Source: Podospora bellae-mahoneyi
Taxonomy: Eukaryota; Ascomycota; Sordariomycetes; Sordariales; Podosporaceae
Assembly: GCF_035222275.1 (NCBI RefSeq)
Contig: NW_026946359.1
Coordinates: forward strand, 5,580,001-5,644,000
DNA: 64,000 nucleotides
Direction of reading: 5' to 3'
Every line of letters starts with the position of its first letter. Position 1 is the first letter of the stretch. Below, in pieces: positions 1 to 11,415 of this stretch. Below the pieces are notes generated by a model that saw nothing but the letters and a program-made list of their open reading frames with translations, did no database searches and was not told the DNA's origin. The translations under genes and the position numbers were made by a program.

Positions 1-689
1 GCTTCCTCGGTCTCTTTGAAGAAGTTGTCCGAGATCTTGAGGCGCTGGTCCTGCTTCAAAGGCGAGACTTTGTCCCTGACGATGCAAATAACACGGTCTT
101 TATCGAGGTCATCTTCCCCTGTCGTGAATAGTTCTGAGCCCTTGGCCCACCAGCAGCCATCCGTATCGTCCCGCAAGGCCTTCCCCTTGGTCTTGAATCC
201 ATCGGTTGTATAAGTTGTAACCTCCTGGCACTGAAAACCATGGCATCTCATGCCATTGAAAATTATACGATCAGGGTCGTCGGCGTGGAAAGCCAGCATG
301 TCGGGTCGAAAGATGCTCAGGTCGACGCCCGAGTCAAACTTTTCCCAATTCTTGCCGCGATCCGTCGTTCGGTAATGCTTGGAGCCCTCTGTAAGGATAT
401 AGGCGCGCTTCGAATCGAACTCGTGCATGGTCAGGAGCACGGCCTTGCCTTCGGGCACAGCGTCCACGCGCTCCCACTTTGCGCCGGCGTCGTTGGAGAG
501 ATAGACATTGCCATCATCGATATCCTGGAACAGCACTACATCCGAGTCGGCAAAGTAGTTGATATTCATGGGTATATTTTCGAACTCTTTGGAGTGGAAG
601 GTTGGGCGATCCTTCGCAGCAGCGAGGGGTGTCGCCCATAAGGCTGAGGCCAGCAAGGCCGTGGCCTGCAAAGCTCTCCAAGCCCTCAT
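1..689 (-). CDS. vps10: VPS10 (sortilin-type vacuolar protein sorting receptor), N-terminal part
   Basis: The minus strand reads open from an ATG at 689 to the window edge, about 229 codons with no stop, so only the N-terminus is present. It starts with a signal peptide (about residues 1-24, rich in Ala and Leu). It continues into a VPS10 beta-propeller carrying Asp-box repeats (SNDAGAKWERV and TTDRGKNWEKF) and family blocks such as FNGMRCHGFQCQE and DDTDGCWWAKGSELF. In yeast Vps10 is the type I receptor that moves carboxypeptidase Y from the late Golgi to the endosome and returns by retromer. The full protein is normally about 1,500 aa, with two VPS10 domains, one membrane span and a cytosolic tail, all outside this window. 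Family assignment is firm. The start is the first Met and gives a good signal peptide. Confidence 0.93.
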   Translation of the reverse strand, partial: MRAWRALQATALLASALWATPLAAAKDRPTFHSKEFENIPMNINYFADSDVVLFQDIDDGNVYLSNDAGAKWERVDAVPEGKAVLLTMHEFDSKRAYILTEGSKHYRTTDRGKNWEKFDSGVDLSIFRPDMLAFHADDPDRIIFNGMRCHGFQCQEVTTYTTDGFKTKGKALRDDTDGCWWAKGSELFTTGEDDLDKDRVICIVRDKVSPLKQDQRLKISDNFFKETEE

Positions 690-1711
690 GGTGCGTCGTT
701 ATCGAACCGGTCGTTCATCGACGAGGGAATCGATCGAGGGTGTATCAAAGCTGAAGGCGCGGAAGGGGAAGGCTGACTGATGTTGGCTCGCAATGCGCAG
801 ACGAACAGGCAGCGTACAAAAGTGCCGAATGCGTGTGCGTTGCAGCAGCGGGCAGCCAAGCTCTGCTCTTGGGCGTTGGACGACGATAAGATACTGGTAG
901 GTTACGTTAGTGCCAAGCCTCGTCCTCCTCCTCAGTTGCTGCTACTGATGTTATCTTCGTTGCTAGGAGGAAATTGTGGGAAAAGGAGATAATCACGGCA
1001 AGGCTGATGAACTGCTCGTCTATTCTAGGCTCAAGTCCAAGCTGTCTTCTTCTCTGCGTGCAGTTGCAGGTGCAGCAAACCGTCCGTCACAAGCTGAGAC
1101 GAAGGCTCACCAATAGCAGTTCACGCTGCCTGCCTGCGCCACAGTTGGGGTTTCGGGCCGCGCGGTACTTGGAGCTTGCGCCTGTTTGCCACCTAAACGG
1201 GCGTACCTTACCCCTTATCTTCTCCAGCACCTGAGTGGTTCGGGAGCTCCACGATTATGAACGTGACTTTAGAGAAGACATCGAGATAAAAGAAATAACG
1301 ACTAATTACAAACCTAAGGAGATCTATACAAAGGAAACAACAGTGTCGACAGACAGACAGACAGACAGACAGAATATGTCACCCCCACCCACCTTACCAA
1401 TGACCCACAACATCTGACAATCTTCGAGTTCCATATAACGCCGAAAGCGCACGATATAAAAGTCCCTAACAAGTACACGGAAAGTAAGCCATCGACAGAG
1501 GCCAACACCTGACCGGGAAGCAAAAATCCACCCTCGAGCTGCTTGCCCCTGTGACGACAGTGATTTTCCTATACCCGAACCTGTTTCGAGGTAATTGAAG
1601 CAACAATAACCCATTCGACCCCATGTGAAATGACAAGTATACACATTTAAACCGTAATATGCGATTCCAAATCCGCCACTTTCTCCTCGTCTCCTACATT
1701 TCTAACGTGTA
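690..1711. other. Intergenic, VPS10 promoter side and SUN-gene 3' flank
   Basis: No supportable gene. It holds the upstream region of the minus-strand VPS10 gene and the 3' flank of the SUN gene. The only structure seen is a (GACA)n run at about 1348-1373. Open frames here are short and lack family blocks. Confidence 0.6.
1348..1373. repeat. (GACA)n microsatellite
   Basis: About six and a half perfect tandem GACA units lie between VPS10 and the SUN gene. Noncoding. Confidence 0.9.
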
Positions 1712-3097
1712 TTAGACCTGGAAGCTGCCGGGCTTCTTGAAAACAATGTAAGCAGTGCCGCCAGGCTTGAGACCGACCTGTTTCATCATGTTAGCCTTTT
1801 TCGTTTTCATCAACATTAGCAGAATGATACATACGGTGCAGCCCTTGTCCTGAGAGTAAGTGCCGGCCTTGAGCCAGCAGGTACCAGAGATGTCACCCTC
1901 GACCTTGATGTCAAAGTTGAGAATGGCGTGGCTGGTAGGCAGGTTGGGGAAGACGGAAAGGAAGGTCTCGCCCGTCAAGCTCTTGCCGACACCGATGTTG
2001 GTGGGGGACCAATTGCCGGCAGAATCGGGGTACTTCTCACTCTTCCACTTGCAGGCCTCCTGAACGGGGACACCGGCGTTGTTGACGTAGTATTGAGCCG
2101 TGGTGGGCTTGCCTTGCCACTTGTAGTAGGTCCTGGAGTCGGGGTTGGTCAAAGGATAGGTTCCGCCGGGCTGAGTATCAACGGGGATGATCATGTTCTC
2201 GTTGCCAGGATAGTCGGTACGGCAAACAGCAGCGTTGTCATCGAGCTCGTTGCGGACAAAGACACCACCCGCGCCAGCCTCGCAAAGAGTCTTGACGGAG
2301 GGGCGGGTGAGCTCCAAGAAACCATCCGCATTGCACCAAAGGCCACCGACAGACTGGCCGGTGGCACCCTGCTCCTCGGGCCACTGGGTCTTCTGGTAAC
2401 CGGGAGGGCAGGCATAAGAGCACATCATCTTGGGCCTGCAGGTGCCATCAACAGGCTGGTCAATGTTGTCAACGGCCTTGCCCTTGACCCAGTCGCCAAA
2501 GCTGGCCAAAGTGGTCCAGCCGCGAGTGGTAGACCAGGGAATCTTGACAGCACCATAGTCGGTAGGAACCTCACTGCAACGAATCTTGCCGCTGGGGAAT
2601 TCGGCGTCCAGACCGGTTCCCTTGGGAACCTCGGGCTCCTCCTCCTCCTCTTCCTCCTCCTTCTCAGGTTCCGGCTCCTCGGTAGCCTTGACCTTGGGAG
2701 CTTCCGAAGTTGTGGTGGGTTCGGGCTTGGCGCTGGTGGTCTTCTCGAAGAATTGACCACCATGCTCGGGGAGAGCGATCGAGGTGGTGACGGAAGGGGG
2801 AGGGGCGCTGAAGGAAGGCTTCGACGACCCAACAACAGCGAACTGGCCGGCGGCGATACCCTCCTGAGCCTTTTCCTCGGGGATGACCTGGCCGTCAAGA
2901 ACGTACTTGACAACGGTGGGGCCCTCAACAACCTCGGTGATGATGACGGTCTTGTCGGTGCGCTTCTCAAGTTCAACGGGCGACTGGTTGTGCTTGCGGG
3001 CATGACGGTGGAGGTGGGCGTGGCCGTGGTTATGGGGTTGAGCGACAACGCCGGCAACAACCGCCGCGGCGACGGCAGTTTTGAAAAGCCCCTTCAT
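1712..3097 (-). CDS. SUN-family secreted cell-wall protein (SIM1/SUN4/UTH1-like)
   Basis: Two exons, 3097..1835 and 1777..1712, separated by a 57-nt GTATGT...CAG intron at 1834..1778, give 442 aa. The start is the ATG at 3097, which opens a signal peptide (MKGLFKTAVAAAVVAGVVA). Then come a His-rich segment, a dibasic LEKR site near residue 44 that fits Kex2 processing, an acidic Glu-rich linker (about 140-155), and the Cys-rich SUN domain from about residue 160 to the end (CSEVPTDYGAVKIPW, MMCSYACPPGYQK, final GGTAYIVFKKPG). SUN proteins are secreted or wall-bound and act in septation, cell separation and beta-glucan remodelling. The intron is a multiple of three and contains no stop, so an unspliced reading also stays open. 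That is why a longer 491-codon frame exists here. Confidence 0.92.
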   Translation of the reverse strand: MKGLFKTAVAAAVVAGVVAQPHNHGHAHLHRHARKHNQSPVELEKRTDKTVIITEVVEGPTVVKYVLDGQVIPEEKAQEGIAAGQFAVVGSSKPSFSAPPPSVTTSIALPEHGGQFFEKTTSAKPEPTTTSEAPKVKATEEPEPEKEEEEEEEEPEVPKGTGLDAEFPSGKIRCSEVPTDYGAVKIPWSTTRGWTTLASFGDWVKGKAVDNIDQPVDGTCRPKMMCSYACPPGYQKTQWPEEQGATGQSVGGLWCNADGFLELTRPSVKTLCEAGAGGVFVRNELDDNAAVCRTDYPGNENMIIPVDTQPGGTYPLTNPDSRTYYKWQGKPTTAQYYVNNAGVPVQEACKWKSEKYPDSAGNWSPTNIGVGKSLTGETFLSVFPNLPTSHAILNFDIKVEGDISGTCWLKAGTYSQDKGCTVCIILLMLMKTKKANMMKQVGLKPGGTAYIVFKKPGSFQV

Positions 3098-6000
3098 GTT
3101 GATAGTGTGTCTTGACCGTATAGCTTTGTCGTCGTGACTATTTTTCCGTCGCAAGTGTCTGGAATGTTTCTGTTCAATATTAACCACTGGCCTGTCGTGG
3201 CGCGCCTGGTCAAGAAAGATTCACAGCCTCCGCCTCCGCCTGAGCCTGAGCCTCCGCTCATCGCAAATGATGTCTCCATTATTCTGTTTACAGTACCGGG
3301 ATCGTGTGGATGGCCAACATCTGGGTTCGGAGATCGGGGCCCGAAACAACGGCCAACGTAGACGAGAGCGGCGGGGCTGGAGATCGGGTCTTCGGGAACG
3401 TGGGAAACTAACCTTTTGTTTTGTTTTGATCGGATGCTACAGGTACAGTACAGTACAATCGCAAGGTTCCAAAGGAATGTGGTAGAGAGCCGAAAACTCT
3501 CTGTTGGCTGGAAGACTTGTCGCGCAAAGAGAGTGTGCGGTGACAAGAGTGGAAAACGAGTGTGCAACAGTTCAAGGGAGTGGTGAACTGAAGAAGGAGA
3601 AATGGGGTCTCGAGCGGTGGAGCGGTCAGGGCGAGCGGCGGATGGCCAGACTGAGTCCAAGGGGGAAAATGAGGAGGAAATGAGCGTCAACCGGGGTGCC
3701 TGAGCTTGGATGGCCGCCAAGCACTGGGCGTTGACCTTGACGGTGGGGATCCCCTTCCTTGGCGAGATTGCCCAAATTTGGGAGTGGGCGGCTACTGCAG
3801 GTACCATCGTCGCTGTGACGGCAGAGCCAGATGCCCACCGGCACAGGACGTCAGCGCGTCGAGGGAGAACTCTGTCTGAAACAACCCATCCAACCATACC
3901 TCACGACAGCTTCAACAACATCGCAACCGTTCAAGCGGTCGTTGACTAATTCGATCGCGGAGAGATTCGACCAAGCCTTGCCAACAACAGTGGCGCGAAA
4001 TCTCACGAGAGCCAAGACTGCCAGATGGAAAGCTGCCAAGCTCGCGACGAATCAAGCTCCTTTCGTGAGGAGTTTCTCCCCGATTTTCCAGGGCCCAGAC
4101 TGTTGGCCCTCCGGATAGGTTCCGGCATTTAGGCCTTGGGAATGAGCGGTGGCGCCTAGGCGTCCTCTTTTGCGCGGGAGTAGAGAAGATTGTCCTCGTT
4201 TCGAGTTCCATTCGAGTTCCAATTTATTTTCTTGTCAACGCATGGCAAAGGCGTGTTGATGAGATGATATAGTAAATTGCATTGTCGTGTCCTGTCGAGT
4301 CGAGTCCATCTGTACAACGTACCTCGCATCGTTCCATCGGCCGCCGGCGTCGATAAATTCTCAGATAGTACCTGACTAAACCCGATTAGGAACATCAACA
4401 GCCAATCCGCAACCTTTCTGCAAATCTTGGGGGAAAAAAGCAGCCACCCGACTTTATGCCGTGCCGACACTGCTGACTCGACAAAGCACGACAGGAGTAG
4501 ACAAAACGACGAGCTCGTTGGCCGCAACGGTCGAAACGACATGCACCGCAACGGTGGTGTTTACCATCCTCCTGGGCTTCATCGTCTCTGGGGTTCTGAG
4601 GCGCGGTCGGTCCACGCCGGCAGTTCTTTATTAGCGTCCCCAGAAACTTGACGATCACTCGTGTTGCGAGAGTCCACACCTGGCTAGAACTCGGCCAGGT
4701 TGTTGAGATCCGTTGATCCTTTCGCTTCTTGCCGCCTCGATGACCTCCGCTCACGACCCGAAACAACAATATTTCTCCTGAATGGCTGACAAACAAGGTC
4801 GGCCAAGTGAAGTGTTTGTTTTCGTAGCCCGCGGGCTATCATCACTCGTCTTTGGTGTTCAGCCGAGCTCTGCCAACAAATTGACTTACACGTCAGCCAC
4901 TGCGTATCGGCTACACTTCGCAATGCCGAAGAAACACAAATGCCGTCGTGTTATCAGGCATCTGAGCACAGATCCAGATCAGGATATGCTGTGTCTGTTT
5001 GAGCAAGACACACACTCACCTATCCCACTCGCACATAGCCGAAAGACGTCAAGTTTCACAGGCACGACATCAACCGCTGACCTGGGAACTGCTGCCACGT
5101 TGTCTGCCAAAAAAGGCTTGTTAATGGGGATCCGGCATGGCTTTACTGACGCCGACTTGTGACGGCTCGGTCAAGCGGCGCAACGGCAGTTCGGTTGTCG
5201 ATGGTGCACCTTTAGAGGTGGGGGGGTAGTATGCTGTGTATCCTGCCAATGTCTTGATTGCGGCGTTCTGACGAGGCCCTCAAGTAGATGAATGGTCCAG
5301 CCTATATTGACTTGAGTGGCTCATGCTGTATGTTGCGTGCCTTCAGTTAATATTGCTGTAAACTTTGGCCTGGCACCTATCTAGCAGGCCCTTTGGGAGC
5401 CTATGTCCTAAGAAACCTTTGACGCCAGTCTGGTCTGCCTAGCTTGCGTAGTTTATTTTTGTTCGGTTGAGAGAATTACCCTCATTGCCTCTCTAGACTT
5501 CTGGCGATGTTGTCTCACACCACACAGTGTTAGCGCTCCAAAGCATTGGTCTCTTTCTCGGCAGCCTTGCGGCGGAGTTTACCTTCTCTGTAATATTATC
5601 AGCTTAGGCATAGTCGATTCATGAATTCTGCTTCATCATGTGGCATTCAAGTACACTTCACCATCTCTAAAGGGCTATACTATGCTTCGGTGGATGGCAC
5701 ACTGGAGGGCGTTTTTCCTGTCCAGCATGGTGTTTTCGGTAAAAGTATGGAACTATCTACAGTATTATGGGCTACCGCTTCAGGAGAGCAGAGTGGTGTG
5801 AGGTGCTTCAGCAGAAGCCCATTTTTCACATTTTATTCATCGGTAGACACGTGGATTAAGGGTGCTTTCAGGTTTGTTGAGTCTTGTTTGCTATCACTAC
5901 CTGTGACTTGTGGGTCAGCTGGTCGGTAGATGATTCATTACAATCACAAGACACGGGTATTATAGCAAACAAGACTCTACAAACCTGAGATCAGAGTACG

Positions 6001-8072
6001 AGAGGTTCATCCTAGGTAGAAGGCCTCCAGCAGCGTCCTTCGCATATGACATAACTGCGAATGTTGGTGAGTGGCACCACTATCCCACCAATCGCAAAGA
6101 AAGAGCCTCATACGATTTCTTCAGCTTTTGCAACACCATAGACAACTTAGTTTTTAACCAATAACGCTACAAGACTGTGTTGACATGCATGTAAGCAGCT
6201 GGAAACCCATAGAAGAGAGGCAACCAGTAATCAGTCGCGAGCTCTTATTCGTCAACTATGAAATCGACGCATTGTCCCCTCGACGTCACTCCTATGACGA
6301 TCATTTTACACAAGGGCCTTCCAGCCTCGGGATGGCACGAGACGTTCATGCCCTCGAAACCCGGGTCTGAAGTTCTGTGTCGGAAGAAAGAAAGACTTGG
6401 GATGTTATTTCTTCCGAATTAGGAAGACCTTGGATGTGACAACCTTGGGTACCGCTGGGTGATGATGCTCGGATGGCGAAGATCTTTCATGCAGGGACCA
6501 TCAACTCCCCGAGTCTCTCCCTTTCTGAGGGTTTCTTGTGAGAGTGATACAGCTGCAATCACGGAGACTTAAGATGACAACAAGAGCCACCTGCTACAGA
6601 GGGCCACCTGGGCGATGTACAGTATCATCAAAAGTCGTCATTCGTCATTGACAAGATTGGTTATGGATGATGTGGCGCTGCTGAGGTCCCCTTACGGCTG
6701 AAGAAATGCAGCGGTATCGAGAGGGGTGTAGGTGGTTGCGCCACTTTCTGTTAAGGAGTACCTGGTAGTCAGCCTGCCGCTTGCTGACTAGCCAGCTGGC
6801 ATAAACGCCTTCATCGAGTCCATCGTCATCAAGTCAGCACAGCCACCTATCAATCCTTCGTGTTGCGCAGTGATTGTGCCGGTACTTTTCTCTCACGGCA
6901 GCCTGCCTCAAAAGCCCCTACACTGAATCTGATGTATGTCGACAGCGATGGTTTTCTACCCTCATCCTAGGCTGCCGACTCTGCTATTTTGCTGTAGGAC
7001 AGATTGGGCCCGAGAGGACCTGATCCGTTGTCGTGGCGTGCAGTCGATCTGCCAAGACGCCGAAAGTGTCGATGATTGCGCCTCAACACAGGCATCACAG
7101 AAGTGCCAGCCCGGTTGTTGGTGGCCGACGTCCCATTCAGGTCTCCTCTGCGCCGCAAACTGACATGCAGCCCGTGTCTTCCTTTCCCACGCCGGGCAAC
7201 ACACGCTGCTGGAACTGGACTGTGTGACGCCAGCTTTCTGGGGTTTTCTGCAGACTCGGCCTGCTGGTAACCCTACAGTGCCTACCTCACCTCATCCCAT
7301 CCAAACATGTCAGGTACGCCGAGAATGAGAAGAATGTGAAGGAGTGAGACAACTCATCCAACGTTCACAAATGATGAGGTTGGTGGCTTGATAGACCCCA
7401 AAACGGTTTAAGCGGCCGATCTCCAGCCTCTCAACGACGTGGTTGCCCTCACTCAGAGCTTGGACCCTCTCTTGTACTCCTTAACAGACGTTCGGGCTTT
7501 TCCCGAACGTCGCACACGCGCTTCACAGCTGGCAGTGACCCCACAGGTCCGGGGGCCACAGCGCCCATTTTTCTTCCTCAAGGTCCCCATCGCCTCAGCC
7601 TTCTTTCAACACCTTGCTTGGACTTTTGAGGCTCATTCACTTTCCCCAAGTCATCCAAGTCACACCGGATTCCAGAGACACCACCAGAGCGTCTGTTCAA
7701 AGCAAGAAACGTACGCTCCAAGGCCTCAATTGTAGTCAGACCACCGCAGACTTGTAATACCAGTAATTCTTTTCACTCCCCAATAGCCGTATCCAACGAA
7801 ACCTCTGGCGGCCTTGCATCCCTCGGTCCTCGAACCCCGAAGCTCTCGCCACGATTCCCAGCTTCCCCAGCCACACCTTGACAGCCTCAAGCATTCCCAT
7901 TATCACCGTCAACAACAACAGCAACCACTTGCCTCGGGCAATGCGTCTCGTCTGCCGGTGACATCCTGATTGCGACGGCATTATACTCGGGGGGCCCCAA
8001 AGTAAAAATCTGTGACTCTGGGTACCACCTATCTCCTCGAAATCCCCAACGGCAAGCCACATCGCGATCCTT
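3098..8072. other. Long gene-poor region between the SUN gene and the zinc-finger gene
   Basis: About 5 kb with no gene I can support. 3098-4000 is the likely SUN promoter. About 7300-8072, CT-rich in places, is the likely promoter and leader of the zinc-finger gene. Between them open frames are short, overlap on both strands and show no family motif. A 121-bp near-palindrome lies at 5868-5988. No tRNA, rRNA or transposase remnant was recognised. Confidence 0.6.
5868..5988. repeat. 121-bp near-palindrome (long hairpin, MITE-like)
   Basis: The left arm 5868-5894 and right arm 5962-5988 are inverted copies with one mismatch in 27. Weaker pairing continues inward to about 5912 and 5945 (CCTGTGACTTGTG against CCCGTGTCTTGTG). 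That leaves an unpaired centre of about 32 nt. The arms begin TCAGG. No clear target-site duplication is visible in the flanks, so a miniature inverted-repeat element is only a guess. Confidence 0.75.
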
Positions 8073-10076
8073 ATGGCCTCGAATCGAGGACCCACCGCGA
8101 CAGAAGCTCAAGCTCCTCGCGCGCCCGCGACGGCGCTCACAGCCCAGAGGTCGCTGAAGCGCGCTCGCGAGACCACCCCGACATCGCCAGAGTCTGCCCA
8201 CTCGGGTGATCTCTCCCCATCCAAAATCGCTCGCCTGATGGGGCTACATACACCCACTCTGACCGGCGCCGCCGCCCTCGAGGAGGAGAGACGACGACGA
8301 GAGGAAGAGCATCAGCATCAGCAGCTGGCCTCGTTGGAGACGAGCGAAAACCCCAACCATAGGGCGATTGAAGAGCTCATGTCGGGTGTAGTGAACGCGT
8401 TGAGTCGGTCACACGATGCACCGGCGCCCGCCCCTCCACCGACGGGGGTCTCAGAGATCGAGGCAGCTGCCGCCGCAGCGGCCAGGGCCTTGAGCTCAGT
8501 CACTATACCAACGGGGGAGAACCCAATCAGCGAGCTACAAGATGTCAGCCCCCAGAGCGGGACAAGCGGAGCGAGTCTCGAGGATGCTGAAGGACAGGTT
8601 GTGCACAGCCCTGCAGCAATGGACATTGACGGGCGTGGTGATCAACGCATGTATGCGCCGCAGCCAGATGCTCAGATGGATGAAAAGACGGCCAATTCTC
8701 TTTCATACCCGGGAGTTCTCTCACCACAGGGCAACATGCCGGCGCCTGATGCTCCCCAAAGGGGGATGAGCATGCCTATGCCACCAACCCAGGGCTCCGA
8801 CATGGAGCCTCGGTCACCTGGTAACAGCAACAAGAAGCATAAATGCCCGTACTGCCAAACGGAATTTACACGCCATCATAATCTGAAGAGTCATCTTCTC
8901 ACCCACAGTCAGGAGAAGCCGTTTATCTGCAGCCACTGCCAGCAACGCTTCAGACGTCTCCATGACCTTAAACGGCACGGGAAGCTACATACTGGCGAAA
9001 AGCCGCATGTTTGCCCCAAGTGCGACAGGAAATTTGCTAGGGGAGATGCCCTGGCGAGACACAGCAAAGGAGCAGGTGGCTGCGCCGGGCGAAGATCAAG
9101 CATGGCCGGCTTTGGCGAGGAAGACTACGAGGCCAGTGGTGCAGATGACTCTGCCATGTCTGGTGTTTTGTACGATGCCAACGCGAGCGGCGATATGGCG
9201 GACGATGAGCGGCGACGCTCGTTGCCTAGCATCAAGGCTCAACACGTTCCCGGACAGCCAGGCGTGGACGGCTATGCCGCGCATTCCAACACATATCCCC
9301 CGGTTGGACAGCGACCAGGTGGCTTGTATCCTCCCAACGTCGACCGTGGTTCTACAAGTTCTAATACTTCACCCACCGTTCCCAACAACCACACCCCTCA
9401 CACGAGCATCTCTTCGGTGCCTTTAAGCGCTGGAGGTGCTTCTATGTATTCCCAGAGCGGCATGACGGAGAGTCCCAAACCCCTGAGTCCCGGAGCAGCA
9501 CAGGCCAACCAGGGTCTTCTCCAGCGATCGCCGCACGAGACACATCAGGCGGCTTCGGGGCTGTCTCTTCCAGCGCACGGTATGTCACCAACAGCTAAGC
9601 AAGCCTGGCTCTCCCAGTATCCCCCTGCTGACCGAGATGCTATCAAAGGCAACACCGCGCCAACCGCTCAAGCCACGGGACGTGGTCGTGGTCGCGCTGC
9701 TAGCGGAGCGGCACCGGCAGCCCAAGGGGCACCTCCTGCAGACGGCAACCTATTTGGGGCGGAACAACAACAACCTTACTGGGTGTTGCTCCAACATTTC
9801 GACGAGCGTCTGAAACAAATGCAAGACCAAGTGGCCGCTGAGATTTCAAAGGCCAGTGCCCCGCTGTTGGAAAAGATCAATATCCAGGATCAGCACATTG
9901 CGGCTCTGTCCGCCGAGGTGGCTTCGTTACGGCAGCAGTTGCAAGGGCAACAAGAACCGCCGTTACCACAAGGGCAAGAGCAACAAGAAGCGGAGCAGCC
10001 ACAGCATCAGCAATTACAGGAGCAGCAGCCGCAGCAGCAGCCTGAGGCGCCAAATGAGGTAGCAGTGCAAGAGTAG
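8073..10076 (+). CDS. C2H2 zinc-finger transcription factor with C-terminal coiled coil and Gln-rich tail
   Basis: An intronless reading of 667 aa. Three C2H2-type fingers sit at about residues 258-335. The first two are canonical (C258/C261...H274/H278 and C286/C289...) and the linker HTGEKPHVC joins the second to the third. The third (CPKCDRKFARGDALARHSKG) is followed by GAGGC, so its last ligand is atypical. The N-terminal half has a basic patch, an EEERRRREEEHQHQQ run and Ala-rich disorder. The middle is Ser/Pro-rich. Residues about 565-630 look coiled coil (heptad-like LLEKINIQDQHIAALSAEVA), followed by a Gln/Glu-rich tail typical of activators. It should act in the nucleus by binding DNA. 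The finger set is conserved in Pezizomycotina, but I cannot name the orthologue or its targets. Confidence 0.9.
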   Translation: MASNRGPTATEAQAPRAPATALTAQRSLKRARETTPTSPESAHSGDLSPSKIARLMGLHTPTLTGAAALEEERRRREEEHQHQQLASLETSENPNHRAIEELMSGVVNALSRSHDAPAPAPPPTGVSEIEAAAAAAARALSSVTIPTGENPISELQDVSPQSGTSGASLEDAEGQVVHSPAAMDIDGRGDQRMYAPQPDAQMDEKTANSLSYPGVLSPQGNMPAPDAPQRGMSMPMPPTQGSDMEPRSPGNSNKKHKCPYCQTEFTRHHNLKSHLLTHSQEKPFICSHCQQRFRRLHDLKRHGKLHTGEKPHVCPKCDRKFARGDALARHSKGAGGCAGRRSSMAGFGEEDYEASGADDSAMSGVLYDANASGDMADDERRRSLPSIKAQHVPGQPGVDGYAAHSNTYPPVGQRPGGLYPPNVDRGSTSSNTSPTVPNNHTPHTSISSVPLSAGGASMYSQSGMTESPKPLSPGAAQANQGLLQRSPHETHQAASGLSLPAHGMSPTAKQAWLSQYPPADRDAIKGNTAPTAQATGRGRGRAASGAAPAAQGAPPADGNLFGAEQQQPYWVLLQHFDERLKQMQDQVAAEISKASAPLLEKINIQDQHIAALSAEVASLRQQLQGQQEPPLPQGQEQQEAEQPQHQQLQEQQPQQQPEAPNEVAVQE

Positions 10077-11369
10077 GAACGCTTGCAGCTGGCTTATACA
10101 GGTTCCGAAGGAAGCGGTGGGGGAGCTCAAGGCTCCTTGCAGCGGATTGGGATCAATATGCGTCACGCACTGGACGAGAGGGGGTGGACAAATGGTCCGA
10201 GCTATTCTGTGCATTTGGGGGGGGGTTGACACCCAGTCTGGTAAGGCCACCGCTACCATGCGATAGTGAAGGATAGATGGAGGGAGGGTATCCAAAGAAA
10301 CAAACAATATTGGTGTTTGGCGAGAAGAGAAGGGCGGTAGCGACCAAACATCCCCAGGAACTGTGGGCTAAGCGCGGGGGGCTGTACCTACTACATTCTG
10401 TTTGCATCTTTGTTGCACATATTTGGAAGCTGGTTTCCAGCGCAGAAGTTTTCGGTCATCAGGGCTGGGTAATGGTGAGAACAGTTATGTTCTTTGGTCA
10501 TGCCCATATAGTGACATTGTATGAGAGGGGGGTTATCCATTGGCGCTATTTAGATCAGTGTGCCTCGAGGCAATAAAAGGTCTATTTTATATGTATTGGG
10601 CGGGCGGGCGGCTGAGATTTCTCCTTCCATGATTGTATTATATAGTGATGAGAAAGCAACAGCCTCTGGTTCTTCAATCCCGTCTGTGAATGCCTGCCCA
10701 AAAACGTGTTTGCATCTTTTGAGCAGGGCCAGGGGGCGGGGCTTTTGGAAAAGTCTTGGCGACAGGTGACAGCCACCGGGAGGGCGGCCCCACCGGGACG
10801 TCATCACCTGGAATGGGTTCGGCTCGGCTCTTAGCGGCACGTAATACGGCGCAAGGCGGAAGGAAGGGCAGTAAGCTCAGGGTTCAAGTCATCTAACCAT
10901 CTCATGAGGCTCTTCTCACCTTTGCTGCCATTTTCATTGAAACAAAGAACGAGCACGACGTTTGATAATTCGAAGGTTTTTTTGTCATCATCAGCTCGGC
11001 GAAACTTTGCAAGTTGTGAGAAGTTACATCGTAAACACGTCTTGATAAGAAGCCGAATCTCCCGATCCGTCCACCCTCCCTCCCATCGTGCACGTCCACT
11101 ATCTACCTTCGACGACGCGGGTTAGAAAGTTAAACTTTGGGACAGACAGATTCCCCCCCCCCCCCTCCCCAAATTCCAGTGCACGAATAGTGTTTTTTTA
11201 TGGGGATTAGGGATCGCGCGTCCGGAGTCTGTGTTTAGGGGGAAAGTTTGATAGGTACCTACCTCCTAGATTAGGTGTTATCCCCCCCCTCTTTCCTTTT
11301 CTTTTGTTCTCTCTTGTTAAGGTGAGCAGTGGATTTATTCTATTTTTGTTTCGTTCATTTTTTGGCTAC

Positions 11370-11405
<36 letters not shown>

Positions 11406-11415
11406 ATAATTCATC
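10077..11415. other. Intergenic between zinc-finger gene and DGAT2
   Basis: It holds the 3' flank of the zinc-finger gene and the DGAT2 promoter and leader. Noted: homopolymer C runs near 11153-11170 and 11283-11290, and a (GTT)n run directly before the DGAT2 start. No gene seen. Confidence 0.6.
11371..11405 (+). repeat. (GTT)n in the presumed DGAT2 5' leader
   Basis: About 11-12 perfect GTT units end roughly 10 nt before the DGAT2 ATG at 11416, so the repeat almost certainly lies in the mRNA leader. Its closeness to the start codon makes length variation potentially relevant to translation. Confidence 0.9.

Noticed and set aside
1928-3115. 395-codon plus-strand open frame
   Set aside because: It is the antisense shadow of the SUN gene; the minus-strand reading has a signal peptide and family blocks, and this one is Gly/Leu/Val filler.
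3094-3897. 267-codon minus-strand frame upstream of the SUN start
   Set aside because: It overlaps the SUN promoter and start, has low-complexity Gly/Ser, and shows no recognised motif.
4782-5162. 126-codon plus-strand frame
   Set aside because: No domain, no convincing start context, and neighbouring frames are equally open.
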